Source: Bin5 sp009843665
GTDB lineage: Bacteria > Chloroflexota > Anaerolineae > Caldilineales > Caldilineaceae
DNA: 64,000 bases
Direction: 5' to 3'
Assembly (NCBI GenBank): GCA_965220285.1
Contig: OZ244818.1
Span: forward strand, 806,001-870,000
Part shown: piece by piece, positions 8,292 to 17,071 of the stretch
How positions within the stretch are numbered: the stretch's first letter is position 1
Layout: each line of letters begins with the position of its first letter
The notes under the pieces: generated by a model
What the model was told of the DNA's origin: nothing
Seen by the model: the letters and a program-made list of their open reading frames with translations, nothing else
Databases searched by the model: none
Program-made: the position numbers and the translations under genes

Positions 8292-9745
8292 GAGGGCAGG
8301 TGCGAGGGTTGGCCCGACCGGAGGTTTGAGAGGGGAGGTGAAGGCGGCGTCTGAGGGTGTACGAGGGCAGGCACAAGGCCTGCCCCTACCGGAGATCTGG
8401 GTGGGGACGGAGGTGGCGCCGCGTATGGGAGTGTGAGGGCAGGTGCGAGGGTTGGCCCGACCGGAGGTTTGAGGGGGCAGGTGAAGGCGGCGTCTGAGGG
8501 TGTACGAGGGCAGGCACAAGGCCTGCCCCTACCGGAGATCTGGGTGGGGACGGAGGTGGCGCCGCGTATGGGAGTGTGAGGGCAGGCATGAGGCCTGGCC
8601 CGACCGGAGGTTTGAGGGGGGAGGTGAAGGCGGCGTCTGAGGGTGTACGAGGGCAGGCACAAGGCCTGCCCCTACCGGAGATCTGGGTCGCGACGGAGGT
8701 GGCGACGCGTATGGGAGTGTGAGGGCAGGTGCGAGGCCTGGCCATACCGGAGGTTTGAGGGGAGAGGTGAAGGCGGCGTCTGAGGGTGTACGAGGGCAGG
8801 CACAAGGCCTGCCCCTACCGGAGATCTGGGTCGCGACGGAGGTGGCGCCGCGTACGGGAGTGTGAGGGCAGGTGCGAGGCCTGGCCATACCGGAGGTTTG
8901 AGGGGAGAGGTGAAGGCGGCGTCTGAGGGTGTACGAGGGCAGGCACAAGGCCTGCCCCTACCGGAGATCTGGGTCGCGACGGAGGTGGCGCCGCGTATGG
9001 GAGTGTGAGGGCAGGTGCGAGGGTTGGCCCGACCGGAGGTTTGAGAGGGGAGGTGAAGGCGGCGTCTGAGGGTGTACGAGGGCAGGCACAAGGCCTGCCC
9101 CTACCGGAGATCTGGGTGGGGACGGAGGTGGCGACGCGTATGGGAGTGTGAGGGCAGGCATGAGGCCTGGCACGACCGGAGGTTTGAGGGGGGAGGTGAA
9201 GGCGGCGTGTGAGGGTGTACGAGGGCAGGCACAAGGCCTGCCCCTACCGGAGATCTGGGTGGGGACGGAGGCGGCGCCGCGTATGGGAGAGTGAGGGCAG
9301 GTGCGAGGCCTGGCACGACCGGAGGTTTGAGGGGGGAGGTGAAGGCGGCGTCTGAGGGTGTACGAGGGCAGGCACAAGGCCTGCCCCTACCGGAGATCTG
9401 GGTCGCGACGGAGGTGGCGCCGCGTATGGGAGTGTGAGGGCAGGTGCGAGGGTTGGCCATGCCGGAGGGTTGAGGGGAGAGGTGAAGGCGGCGTGTGAGG
9501 GTGTACGAGGGCAGGCACAAGGCCTGCCCCTACCGGAGATCTGGGTGGGGACGGAGGAGGCGCCGCGTACGGGAGTGTGAGGGCAGGTGCGAGGGTTGGC
9601 CCGACCGGAGGTTTGAGGGGGAGGTGAAGGCGGCGTGTGAGGGTGTACGAGGGCAGGCACAAGGCCTGCCCCTACCGGAGATCTGGGTGGGGACGGGGGA
9701 GACGACGCGTATGGGAGTGTGAGGGCAGGTGCGGGGCCTAGCCAT
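8292..9745. repeat. 143-bp higher-order tandem repeat, ten copies plus a partial
   Basis: Ten consecutive ~143-bp units (starts near 8292, 8435, 8578, 8721, 8864, 9007, 9150, 9293, 9436, 9579) and a partial eleventh are nearly identical. Each unit is itself a dimer of two diverged ~71-bp monomers. One opens GAGGGCAGGTGCGAGG..., the other GAGGGCAGGCACAAGG.... The second monomer contains a perfect hairpin GGGCAGGC-ACAAG-GCCTGCCC followed by CCTACCGGAG. Reading frames on the minus strand remain open through parts of the array but break every unit or so (143 is not a multiple of 3), so I do not call genes here. The array lies just upstream of the tRNA-Arg promoter. Confidence 0.95.
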
Positions 9746-9757
9746 ACCTGAGTTGGT

Positions 9758-9945
9758 CGGGGGACGGGGTGGAAGCACGGTTGCAGCGGGTGGACAAGGT
9801 CATATTGCGCTCACACTCGCTGCGGCGCGAGCAAGGCCGGGGGCGTTGCGGGGGCGGAGCCCCCGCACAAGGGAGGGCCGAATAGGCCCGACCGCCCAAC
9901 TGCAGTGGTCAGTAGTCAGTGGTCAGTGGTTAGTGGTCAGTGACT
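9758..9945. repeat. Dispersed GC-rich element, copy 1 (5' shortened)
   Basis: The core (9838-9904) contains GCGGGGGC-GGA-GCCCCCGC, then ACAAGGGAGG, then GGGCC-GAATA-GGCCC, then GACCGCCC and CTGCAG, running into a GTGGTCA heptamer array. The upstream part (GGTCATATTGCGC...CTCGCTGCGGCG) matches copies at 42337-42668 and 61991-62311. No coding capacity. From here to the moxR start (9946-10228) I see no gene or clear signal. Confidence 0.9.
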
Positions 9946-10228
9946 GGGCTAAGTGTTGGAGTTGGATGTGAGGACTGGATTTGGGTTGGCCGTTGCTTAA
10001 GGGACACGATGGACTACCCTCGTTCTGGACGGTACCGTTCAGGTGGGGCAGGTTCGCTGAATTTGGTGGAGTGATGTACAATCGGCGGAAATTGTATGCC
10101 CATCACAAGTCTTCCGGCGCGCCGATTGCATGCGCGTATGTGTGTGTTCTCCGCCTGTGTGGCGGGGCATGATGCGGCGGACTGTGGCGATGATGGGACC
10201 CCGCCCGTACCACAAATAGAGAGGCTGC

Positions 10229-11215
10229 ATGGAGACGGCACAGGATTTTTCGCATGGCGTAATGAACAATGTCGGCGACGTGATCGTAGGCAAGGCGGAG
10301 GTGATCGAGCACCTGCTGATCGCGTTGCTGTGTGAAGGCCACGTTCTGCTTGAGGATGTGCCCGGCGTCGGTAAGACGATGATGGCGAGGGCGCTCTCTG
10401 TTAGCCTGGGGGTGGATTTCCGCCGGCTGCAGTGCACACCGGACCTGCTTCCCAGCGACATTACGGGAACGAGCATCTTCAACCAGGAGACACGGCAGTT
10501 TCAGTTCATTGCCGGCCCGGCGTTTACGCACATTCTGCTGGCTGACGAGATAAACCGGGCGACGCCGCGAACGCAGGCGGCGCTGCTGGAGTGCATGGGT
10601 GAGCGGCAGATAACGGCGGACGGCCTGACACGTCCGCTGCCGAGGCCGTTCATGGTGATTGCGACGCAGAACCCGGTGGAATACGAAGGCACATTCCCTC
10701 TGCCCGAGGCGCAACTGGACCGGTTCCTCTTCAAGCTGAACCTGGGCTACCTGTCGGGTGAGGAGGAGGGGGAGATGCTGGTCAGTCTGGGACACCGGCA
10801 TCCGATCGAGACGCTGGAGGCGGTGGTCGACGGGCACAGGCTGCCGGAGCTGGCGGAACAGATATGGGACGTGACGGTGGCGGACAGCATACGCGACTAT
10901 ATAGTGGGGCTGGTGCAGGCGACGCGCAGCCACTCAGACCTGGCGCTGGGCGCGAGCCCGCGCGGGTCGCTGGCGCTCTACCGGGGGGCGCAGGCGCGGG
11001 CTGCGTTGCGAGGCCGCGACTATGCGCTGCCGGACGACGTGCAGGCGCTGGCGCCGCTGGCCTTGCCGCATCGCTGCATCGTGCGCTCCGACGCGGCGCT
11101 GCGAGGCCGCACGGCGGACCAGATCATCGCCGAGCTGCTTGAGGCGACTGCACTCAATTTGGGCGACGAGACGGAGGCGTGGGAGGTGGTGCCCACTACC
11201 GAGGGACAGGAATAG
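10229..11215 (+). CDS. MoxR family AAA+ ATPase
   Basis: This 328-residue AAA+ protein has Walker A DVPGVGKT (43-50), Walker B HILLADEINR (101-110), sensor 1 ATQNP (145-149) and a C-terminal lid with SPRG (sensor 2-like). MoxR proteins act as chaperone-like ATPases that mature or activate metal- or VWA-domain-containing partners and very often pair with DUF58 proteins. That is the case here: the DUF58 gene starts 5 bp after this stop. ATG is preceded by AGAGAGG. No VWA protein is in the window, so the client is unknown. Confidence 0.93.
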   Translation: METAQDFSHGVMNNVGDVIVGKAEVIEHLLIALLCEGHVLLEDVPGVGKTMMARALSVSLGVDFRRLQCTPDLLPSDITGTSIFNQETRQFQFIAGPAFTHILLADEINRATPRTQAALLECMGERQITADGLTRPLPRPFMVIATQNPVEYEGTFPLPEAQLDRFLFKLNLGYLSGEEEGEMLVSLGHRHPIETLEAVVDGHRLPELAEQIWDVTVADSIRDYIVGLVQATRSHSDLALGASPRGSLALYRGAQARAALRGRDYALPDDVQALAPLALPHRCIVRSDAALRGRTADQIIAELLEATALNLGDETEAWEVVPTTEGQE

Positions 11216-11219
11216 ACAG

Positions 11220-12494
11220 TTGTTCGATCTCTTCTTTTTGCTTCTTTTTCTGTTTGCATTCGCGGTCTTCCTGCGAATGGACTGGATCTACTACGTCTTC
11301 TACGTGGTGGGCGGCGTTTGGCTGATCAGCCACTGGTGGACGCGGCGCAGTCTGCGCAATTTGAACGTATCGCGGCGGGTACCGGCCAGAGCGTTTGCCG
11401 GAGAGAGAATTCACAGCGACATCAATTTCCTGAATCGAAGCCGCCTGCCGATCCCCTGGCTGCGCTTGCAAGAGAATGTCCCGATCGACCTGAGGGCGAT
11501 CGAGCAGTACAGCACGGTGATCAGCGTTGGCGGCCGGTCGCTGACCAAGCGCCAGTTTGAATTGCACTGCCACCGCCGCGGCTACTATGAGGTCGGCCCG
11601 CTCAGTCTGCAGACGGGCGATCTGTTCGGGTTTGCGGAATCCGCCTGGCAAGAGACTTCCGCGCACCTGCTGACGGTCTATCCCAAAGTCTACTCCCTGG
11701 CGGACCTGGGTCTGCCAAGTCTTCTGCCCTTCGGGGATATGCGCAGCCCCCATCGCCTATACCAGGACCCGACACGAATGGCAGGCGTGCGCCCGTATGA
11801 GAGCGGCGACAGCATGCGAAACATTCACTGGCGGGCGAGTGCGCACGAGGACACGCTGCTGGTGAAGAAGTTCCAGCCTTCGATGGCGCTGAGTACGACG
11901 GTGGTCCTCGACCTGGACCGCAGCGCCTTCCCCTACCGGGAGGAGTACAGCGGGAGTGAGTGGGCGGTGGTGCTGGCGGCGTCGGTGGCCAGTCACGTGG
12001 CGGAGCAGCGGCAGGAGATAGGTTTTCTCAGCAACGGGGAGGACCCGCGCACGGGCGCGGAGGTGCTGGCCGTCCCGTCGCGGAACGGGCGCGGTCATCT
12101 GATGGGGATACTTGAGATCCTGGCCCGCATTCAGTTGCGGGACATGCGCAAAGCCGAGGAAGAGTCATCGAACCGGAATGGCAGGGCGCCCAAGGGTGCG
12201 ACGGATGGGGGTTCGGAGGAGGAGGTGTGGAGATCTCCGATTGCGCTGCCGACGTGGCTGCCGGGAAGGGTGGCGCATCTGAGCTGGGGTTCGACGCTGG
12301 TGGTGGTGACGCCGCGGCTGACTGAGGAGCTGGTCTGGGTGATGCACGGCATGTACCGTAGGGGACTGAATGTGTATGCGCTGGTGTGCACGTTGCAGCC
12401 GCAGTTCAAGCGCATACAGGAGCAGGCGGAGGCACTGGGCATTACTTCGCATCAGACGATTTGGGAATCGGATTTGCTGAAACTGCAGGGGTAG
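11220..12494 (+). CDS. DUF58 domain protein
   Basis: I place the start at TTG 11220, just after the moxR stop and ~9 nt from an AGG in GAGGGACAGG. Upstream extension in this frame would lie wholly inside moxR. The ~424-residue product has two N-terminal hydrophobic helices (LFDLFFLLLFLF; YYVFYVVGGVWLI), then a long periplasmic or cytoplasmic domain with the DUF58 hallmark YESGDSMRNIHWRASA around residues 195-210. A low-complexity spacer (about 310-340) precedes a final alpha/beta segment. DUF58 proteins are genetic partners of MoxR and transglutaminase/DUF4129 proteins, and their biochemistry is unsettled. The stop codon is again followed directly by a GTGGTCA array. Confidence 0.87.
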   Translation: MFDLFFLLLFLFAFAVFLRMDWIYYVFYVVGGVWLISHWWTRRSLRNLNVSRRVPARAFAGERIHSDINFLNRSRLPIPWLRLQENVPIDLRAIEQYSTVISVGGRSLTKRQFELHCHRRGYYEVGPLSLQTGDLFGFAESAWQETSAHLLTVYPKVYSLADLGLPSLLPFGDMRSPHRLYQDPTRMAGVRPYESGDSMRNIHWRASAHEDTLLVKKFQPSMALSTTVVLDLDRSAFPYREEYSGSEWAVVLAASVASHVAEQRQEIGFLSNGEDPRTGAEVLAVPSRNGRGHLMGILEILARIQLRDMRKAEEESSNRNGRAPKGATDGGSEEEVWRSPIALPTWLPGRVAHLSWGSTLVVVTPRLTEELVWVMHGMYRRGLNVYALVCTLQPQFKRIQEQAEALGITSHQTIWESDLLKLQG

Positions 12495-12551
12495 TGGTTA
12501 GTGGTCAGTGGTCAGTGGTCAGTGGTCAGTGGTCAGTGGTCAGTGGTCGGT
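12493..12551. repeat. GTGGTCA heptamer array (eight units)
   Basis: About eight head-to-tail GTGGTTA/GTGGTCA/GTGGTCG units start at the stop codon of the DUF58 gene and end 30 bp before the DUF4129 gene. It is the longest uninterrupted array of this type in the window. Confidence 0.9.
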
Positions 12552-12580
12552 GGGTTGAACCGGGACGGATTTGAGGGTAG

Positions 12581-14233
12581 ATGACAGAGACAGAGGGCGC
12601 CCGACATAGAGCTGAATTTGACCATGCGTGGCAGGACTCATTGTTGCGTCCGGCGGTGATTGCGGCGTTGGTGGGCTGCCTGGTGGTGGCGTTGACGTCG
12701 TTTGTGCGGCATATTGGCCCGGGGCTGCCGGAATCCTATTTGAATGTCCTGCGAATCACGTCGGTGGGGGCGGCGCTGGTGGGGGGTTATACAACGACGA
12801 TGCTGGTGCGTCCTGAGCACCGGCAGCGGCGTACGGTGAGCTTTCGTTTATCGGAGCTGGGGTTGATCCTGTTTACGGCGCGCATTGCGCTGTGGGCGAC
12901 AGTGGAGGGTTGGCCGGCGCCGGCGGCGATGGTGCTGCAGCCGTTCGCTGTTTTCCTCACGCTGATGTTCATCATCAACGGTCTGTTTATCCTGATCGCC
13001 TGGGGGATGGCGGTACTGGTGACGAACGATTTTCTGGCGATGGGGCTGCAGGCGGATGAACTTGCCGATCTGGAGGCGGCGTCGAGACCGATCAGCGGCG
13101 ATGATCATCGTATACAGAGTGACCGCGGTGCGCTGGTGCGGCGTTTCAGCGAACGCTGGGCGATCGGGGGAATGCTGCTGATCGTGCTGACGGCGGCCAG
13201 CCAGGTGGGGATGGGCTCGAACGGCTTTTTTGCGCTGGTGCGACAGGATATAGCGGGGGGCGTCATCGGGGCGGCGATCGTCTATTTCGTGCTTGGTCTC
13301 CTGCTGCTGACGTTCGGGCACCTGGCAGCACTGCGGGCGAGGTGGCAGCTGGCGAAACTGCCCAGTGAAGCCACGATCGTGCGCAACTGGCCGTTCTATG
13401 CGTTCGGTCTGCTGCTGGTGGTGGCGGCGGCGGCCTTTTTGATGCCGCTGGGCGGGACGTTCCGGCTGGCGCAGCTGATGGGGCTGGTTATGCGGGCCAT
13501 ATCGGGAGCGATTTACCTGCTGATGGGTCTGATCATAGGCCTGATTGCCATGCTCTTCGGAGGCGACGAGGAGATAGTCGAGGAGCCGGCGCGCGAGCAG
13601 CCGGAGTTCTCTGCGCCGCAGATGGAGCAGGTCTCGCCGGCGGAGGCGCCACCGTGGCTGGGGGGCACGGTGTTCTGGATCATCATCGTGCTGCTGCTCG
13701 GCTATGCGACGTATATCTATCTTCAGGGTCGGGGCGTTAATTTTCAGCTGATATTGGCCTGGCTACGGCAGTTTCTGCAGGGCTGGAAGCAGATTGGGGA
13801 CGCTTTCAACGAGTGGCGCTCGAGGAGGCTGGCGCCGGAGGAGGACTTGAAGGAGAAGTCGGGCCGCTCGCGAGTGCGCCGCTGGCTGGATGAGCTGATG
13901 CTCGGGCGGCTGCCGCCGGACGAGCAGGTTCGCTATTTCTATGTTTCGACGCTGGAGAGCGCTGCGGAGCACGGTGTGCGGCGGCGCCCGGGCGAGACGC
14001 CGTACAGCTTTCAGGCGCGGTTGGGGACCCAAGTCGAGAGCGAAGACGCGGAAGCTGCGGCGCGCCTGACAGACGGTTTTGTGAACATTGAGTTTGCCCG
14101 TCAGAGCACAGAGGCAACGGCGGTCCCGCTCTTGAAACGGGCGTGGGCCCAGATCCGGGACGCGCTTGCCGGATTAGGAGAAGAGCAGCCCGATACAGAG
14201 GAAGAAGGGCAGGACACACCGAAGGCAAAATAG
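12581..14233 (+). CDS. DUF4129 domain membrane protein
   Basis: This 550-residue integral membrane protein has roughly eight to nine transmembrane segments in residues 22-320, an acidic linker (about 325-360), one further segment near 365-385, and a C-terminal cytoplasmic domain. That domain carries the DUF4129 pattern: YFYVSTLESAAEHGVRR, then PGETPYSF, then a helix ending FVNIEFARQ. DUF4129 is usually the C-terminus of a membrane transglutaminase or its neighbour in MoxR-DUF58 operons; the transglutaminase itself is missing here. GAGGG precedes the ATG. Function unknown, but gene order is the standard MoxR, DUF58, DUF4129. Confidence 0.8.
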   Translation: MTETEGARHRAEFDHAWQDSLLRPAVIAALVGCLVVALTSFVRHIGPGLPESYLNVLRITSVGAALVGGYTTTMLVRPEHRQRRTVSFRLSELGLILFTARIALWATVEGWPAPAAMVLQPFAVFLTLMFIINGLFILIAWGMAVLVTNDFLAMGLQADELADLEAASRPISGDDHRIQSDRGALVRRFSERWAIGGMLLIVLTAASQVGMGSNGFFALVRQDIAGGVIGAAIVYFVLGLLLLTFGHLAALRARWQLAKLPSEATIVRNWPFYAFGLLLVVAAAAFLMPLGGTFRLAQLMGLVMRAISGAIYLLMGLIIGLIAMLFGGDEEIVEEPAREQPEFSAPQMEQVSPAEAPPWLGGTVFWIIIVLLLGYATYIYLQGRGVNFQLILAWLRQFLQGWKQIGDAFNEWRSRRLAPEEDLKEKSGRSRVRRWLDELMLGRLPPDEQVRYFYVSTLESAAEHGVRRRPGETPYSFQARLGTQVESEDAEAAARLTDGFVNIEFARQSTEATAVPLLKRAWAQIRDALAGLGEEQPDTEEEGQDTPKAK

Positions 14234-14602
14234 CGGCCACGGATGGTTGCCGACCGATCTAATTTGCGTTCAAAACGAGAAATCGATTTTTGCGTATTTC
14301 GTATTTCGTAGAGGCAGGCCAAACTTGCGCGATTCCATGGCGTAACCCGCGCGAGAAGTCCTGGTCTTAGACGGGACTTTCAGTCGGTCGAAGCCATCGC
14401 TGGATTCGTCAGCGTGCGCTTGACTGATGCACACTGTGCGCTGCTCCGTTTTGTCGAGACTCTCGACGCGCTAACCAGGCAATTGAGCCGCTTTTTTTGC
14501 TTCGCTCGAACTGGTGTCAGATCGAGCTCGGGCAGGTGTCCCGCGCTCGGATTTTCCCATGAATATTTCAAGATAAGAGAAGAAACAGGTGATTTTTGGT
14601 GT
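14234..14602. other. Intergenic stretch before the rpsA promoter, no gene seen
   Basis: No convincing reading frame, tRNA or structured RNA was recognised. It contains short AT-rich pentamer echoes (TATTTCG repeated near 14292) and ends at the rpsA promoter. Confidence 0.6.
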
Positions 14603-14631
14603 TTGACTGCACTTGAACAGGTGGTTATAAT
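14603..14631 (+). promoter_or_regulatory. Consensus sigma-70 promoter of rpsA
   Basis: TTGACT (14603-14608), a 17-nt spacer and a perfect TATAAT (14626-14631). It stands ~115 bp upstream of the rpsA start, leaving an untranslated leader of about 107 nt with a hairpin. Confidence 0.85.
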
Positions 14632-14682
14632 ATAGTGATATTGAAATACAGGGCAGGGCGGTAAAGGGGGCCTGGGGTTTTG

Positions 14683-14701
14683 GGCTGCCATTTTGGCAGC
14701 C
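14683..14701 (+). promoter_or_regulatory. Leader hairpin upstream of rpsA
   Basis: Perfect 7-bp stem GGCTGCC / GGCAGCC with an ATTTT loop inside the 5' untranslated leader, about 45 nt before the start codon. Ribosomal protein S1 mRNAs are autoregulated through leader structure in other bacteria; a similar role here is inference. It lacks the T-tract of a terminator. Confidence 0.5.
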
Positions 14702-14746
14702 GAACCTTCTTGCGAACAACTACGCAATCCACAGGTGGGCAGATCG

Positions 14747-16315
14747 ATGATGTCAGAGTCAGAGAAGGTAGGCGACGAGGCCGAGAACACCGAAGTTGAG
14801 CAAGCCGATCCAGAGTTGCAAGCCGACCCAGAGTTGCAGGCTGGTCAAGAGCTGCAGGTTGATGATGCGTTGCAGGCTGATGATGGGCAGCAGACTGATG
14901 ATGGGCAGCAGACTGATGAACAGCAACAGGCTGATGAACAGCAACAGGCTGATGAGATGCTCTTTGAACAGTACCTCGCTGAAGAGGAGGACCTCAGTTT
15001 GCCGGAACGGGGCGATCTCCGCGAAGGCATCGTCGTGGAGGTCAGGTCGAACGAGCTGCTGGTCAACATTGGCGCCAAGCGGGATGGGATAGTGCCCCAG
15101 TCGGACCTGAACCGACTCGAGGAAGAGTATGTGGGCACGCTGCGTGAAGGTGAGACTGTACCGGTCGTGGTGAGCAAGCTCACTACCAGTGAAGGCATGC
15201 TGGTGTTGAGCATTGCGGACGCTCTGCAGAAAAAGGACTGGCTCGTTGCGGAGAAGATGCTCGAGAGCGGCGAGATCACAGTGCGGAAGGTAGTTGGTTT
15301 CAACAAGGGCGGTCTGCTGGCCGATTTCGACCATTTGCGAGGTTTCATTCCGGCTTCACATATTGTAGGGCTGCCGCGCAACATGAATGAAGAGCAGCGC
15401 AATGAGCGGTTGCAGCAGATTGTGGGCCAGGAGCTTCCTGTCAAGGTAATCGAAGTTGAGCGGCAGCGGCGGCGCCTTGTGCTCTCCTACCGGCTGGCGG
15501 AACGCGAGTACCGCGCTGGACGTAAAGCACAGTTGTTTGAGGAGTTGGAGGTCGGCGCGGTCGTAGATGGTGAGGTACGCAGCCTGCGTCCGTTTGGGGC
15601 TTTCGTGGATATCGGCGGCGCGGACGGGCTCCTGCACGTCAGTGAGATTGGCTGGACACCAGTCAGCCACCCGCGCGATGTGTTGCAGGTGGGCGACCGC
15701 ATCCAGGTTGAAGTATTGCGTCTGGACCCGGAGCGGAGCCGCATTGCGCTGAGCCGCAAACGTTTGCTCTCGAATCCCTGGGAGAGTATTGAAGAGCGCT
15801 ACAGGGTGAATGACACAATCCTGGTCACGGTAACGCGGGTGATCGATTTTGGCGCCTTTGCTCAGCTGGAGCCTGGAATAGAAGGGCTGATCCACATCAG
15901 CGAACTGGCGGATATTACGGTTGCTGAGCCGCTGAAGATGGTCAGCAGCGGTGATCGCATACCGGTGAAGATTTTGCGCATCCACCCGGACCGGCAGCGC
16001 ATTGGATTGAGCCGGCGACAGGCCGACGAAATTGTAGGGCAGGCACTGCTGGAGTCGGAGGCGGAGAGTTTTGAGAGCAGTGCGGAGGCGGACACGGTTG
16101 AGGAGGCGGAAACTGCCGGTGCTGGGGCGGAGGCTGCTGTTGAACAGCCGGAAGCAACCGTTGCTGAGGCGGCCGCCGACGAGGCGGATGCCGACGACAG
16201 TGAGGAAGAGGCGTCTGCAGAAGAGACGGATGCGGCTGCGGTGGACGGGGAAGAGGCTGCGGGAGAAGAGGCTTCCGAGGATGACGCGCCGGATGGATCG
16301 GAGGAGAGAACCTAG
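14747..16315 (+). CDS. rpsA: 30S ribosomal protein S1
   Basis: I choose the ATG at 14747 (AGGTGGG 8 nt upstream) over an in-frame ATG at 14693, which sits inside the leader hairpin. The product is ~522 residues. An unusual acidic/Gln-rich N-terminal segment is built of short repeats (QADPEL, DDGQQT, EQQQAD). Four S1 OB-fold domains follow, opening LREGIVVEVRSNELLVNIGA, VRKVVGFNKGGLLADF, VDGEVRSLRPFGAFVDIG and ILVTVTRVIDFGAFAQLEPG. The C-terminal ~95 residues are strongly acidic (EEAETAG...EEDAPDGSEER). S1 unfolds mRNA at the ribosome. Four domains fit Gram-positive/Chloroflexi-type S1 better than the six-domain proteobacterial form. It is followed by a terminator, then rpsU and infA. Confidence 0.93.
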   Translation: MMSESEKVGDEAENTEVEQADPELQADPELQAGQELQVDDALQADDGQQTDDGQQTDEQQQADEQQQADEMLFEQYLAEEEDLSLPERGDLREGIVVEVRSNELLVNIGAKRDGIVPQSDLNRLEEEYVGTLREGETVPVVVSKLTTSEGMLVLSIADALQKKDWLVAEKMLESGEITVRKVVGFNKGGLLADFDHLRGFIPASHIVGLPRNMNEEQRNERLQQIVGQELPVKVIEVERQRRRLVLSYRLAEREYRAGRKAQLFEELEVGAVVDGEVRSLRPFGAFVDIGGADGLLHVSEIGWTPVSHPRDVLQVGDRIQVEVLRLDPERSRIALSRKRLLSNPWESIEERYRVNDTILVTVTRVIDFGAFAQLEPGIEGLIHISELADITVAEPLKMVSSGDRIPVKILRIHPDRQRIGLSRRQADEIVGQALLESEAESFESSAEADTVEEAETAGAGAEAAVEQPEATVAEAAADEADADDSEEEASAEETDAAAVDGEEAAGEEASEDDAPDGSEERT

Positions 16316-16323
16316 CGTGGATT

Positions 16324-16353
16324 TTGCAGTCCTTGCCCACGGTCGTTTATAAT
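16324..16353 (+). promoter_or_regulatory. Possible promoter for rpsU-infA
   Basis: A perfect TATAAT (16348-16353) has TTGCAG 18 nt upstream. It lies just after the rpsA stop and overlaps the start of the following hairpin region. The -35 box is weak, so this is a moderate call. Confidence 0.4.
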
Positions 16354-16359
16354 TGCGCT

Positions 16360-16402
16360 GCCTGCCAGTCTCTATAAGCAAAATGGGCTGGCAGGCTTAT
16401 TT
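16360..16402 (+). terminator. Terminator-like hairpin between rpsA and rpsU
   Basis: Perfect 9-bp stem GCCTGCCAG / CTGGCAGGC with a 19-nt loop followed by TTATTTT. It would end or attenuate rpsA transcription. Because it may lie downstream of the 16348 promoter, it could also act as an attenuator for rpsU. Confidence 0.6.
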
Positions 16403-16432
16403 TGTCCGATTTGCATTAACGTTTTGAAGGGG

Positions 16433-16636
16433 GTGAGTTCGATTAGCGTTGAGTTGAGGCCAGGAGAGTCCCAGGAAAGTCTGATGCGGCGGTTCCGGAA
16501 GTCGGTAGCCGAGGCGCGTATCCTACCAATTGTGCGCCAGAAGCGCTGGTTTACGTCCAAGAGTGAAGTCAGACGCATCAATAAGCAGAAGGCAATCCGG
16601 AAAGCACGGCGGAATGCGGCCCGGTCTTTCCGTTAG
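16433..16636 (+). CDS. rpsU: 30S ribosomal protein S21
   Basis: The small, very basic product contains the bS21 core: VELRPGESQESLMRRFRKSV, then a conserved basic C-terminus (SEVRRINKQKAIRKARRNA). Length is ~67 residues, typical. The start is uncertain. GTG 16433 gives MSSISVELRPGES, but the GAAGGGG ribosome binding site abuts it; TTG at 16424 is an alternative. bS21 binds the small subunit near the anti-Shine-Dalgarno region and assists initiation, consistent with infA being 60 bp downstream. Confidence 0.88.
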   Translation: MSSISVELRPGESQESLMRRFRKSVAEARILPIVRQKRWFTSKSEVRRINKQKAIRKARRNAARSFR

Positions 16637-16695
16637 AGCATTCGCCAAAGACCAGGCTGCAGAGCTGCCGGCCACGCGTAAACTGATGGAGAGTT

Positions 16696-16911
16696 ATGGC
16701 TGAGGAAATACTCACACTGGAGGGCAAAGTCATCGAAGCGTTGCCGAATGCCCAGTTTCGGGTGGAATTGGAGAATGGGCATGTCGTTCTAGCGTATCTG
16801 TCGGGCAAGATGCGGAGGAACTACATTCGGGTTTTTCTCGGTGACAGGGTGAGGGTCGATATGAGTCCATACGACTTGACACGCGGACGCATTACATATC
16901 GGCGAAAGTAG
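16696..16911 (+). CDS. infA: Translation initiation factor IF-1
   Basis: A 71-residue single OB-fold protein with the full family pattern: LEGKVIEALPNAQFRVELEN, then GKMRRNYIRVFLGDRVRV, then YDLTRGRITYR at the C-terminus. IF-1 occupies the ribosomal A site during initiation. ATG is preceded by GGAGAG at good spacing. It follows rpsU and is followed by a terminator, so rpsU-infA form a short unit. Confidence 0.97.
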   Translation: MAEEILTLEGKVIEALPNAQFRVELENGHVVLAYLSGKMRRNYIRVFLGDRVRVDMSPYDLTRGRITYRRK

Positions 16912-17032
16912 CAGGATATCTGCATTGGTGAAGACCGACTGTGCGTGCGGTACGGCCGCACGTTTGCGGTTTCCGGATGCAGGGCGTTGTCATTAAGTGA
17001 CAAAAACTGAAAACTGAGGGAGTTACAACGAG

Positions 17033-17059
17033 CCGGGAAAGGGTCCCTTCCCGGTTTTT
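17033..17059 (+). terminator. Rho-independent terminator after infA
   Basis: Stem CCGGGAA / TTCCCGG around an AGGGTCCC loop, followed by TTTTT. A second perfect hairpin (CGTGCGG-TACGG-CCGCACG, 16944-16962) lies between the infA stop and this terminator. Confidence 0.8.
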
Positions 17060-17071
17060 GTATGGAGACTT

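Noticed and set aside
8292..9745. Possible CRISPR array
   Set aside because: Units are 143 bp and identical throughout with no variable spacers, and no cas gene is in the window.
8211..9778. Series of overlapping ~139-residue Pro/Arg-rich minus-strand reading frames
   Set aside because: They repeat every 143 bp, change frame with each unit and have no ribosome binding logic; they are by-products of the GC-rich tandem repeat.
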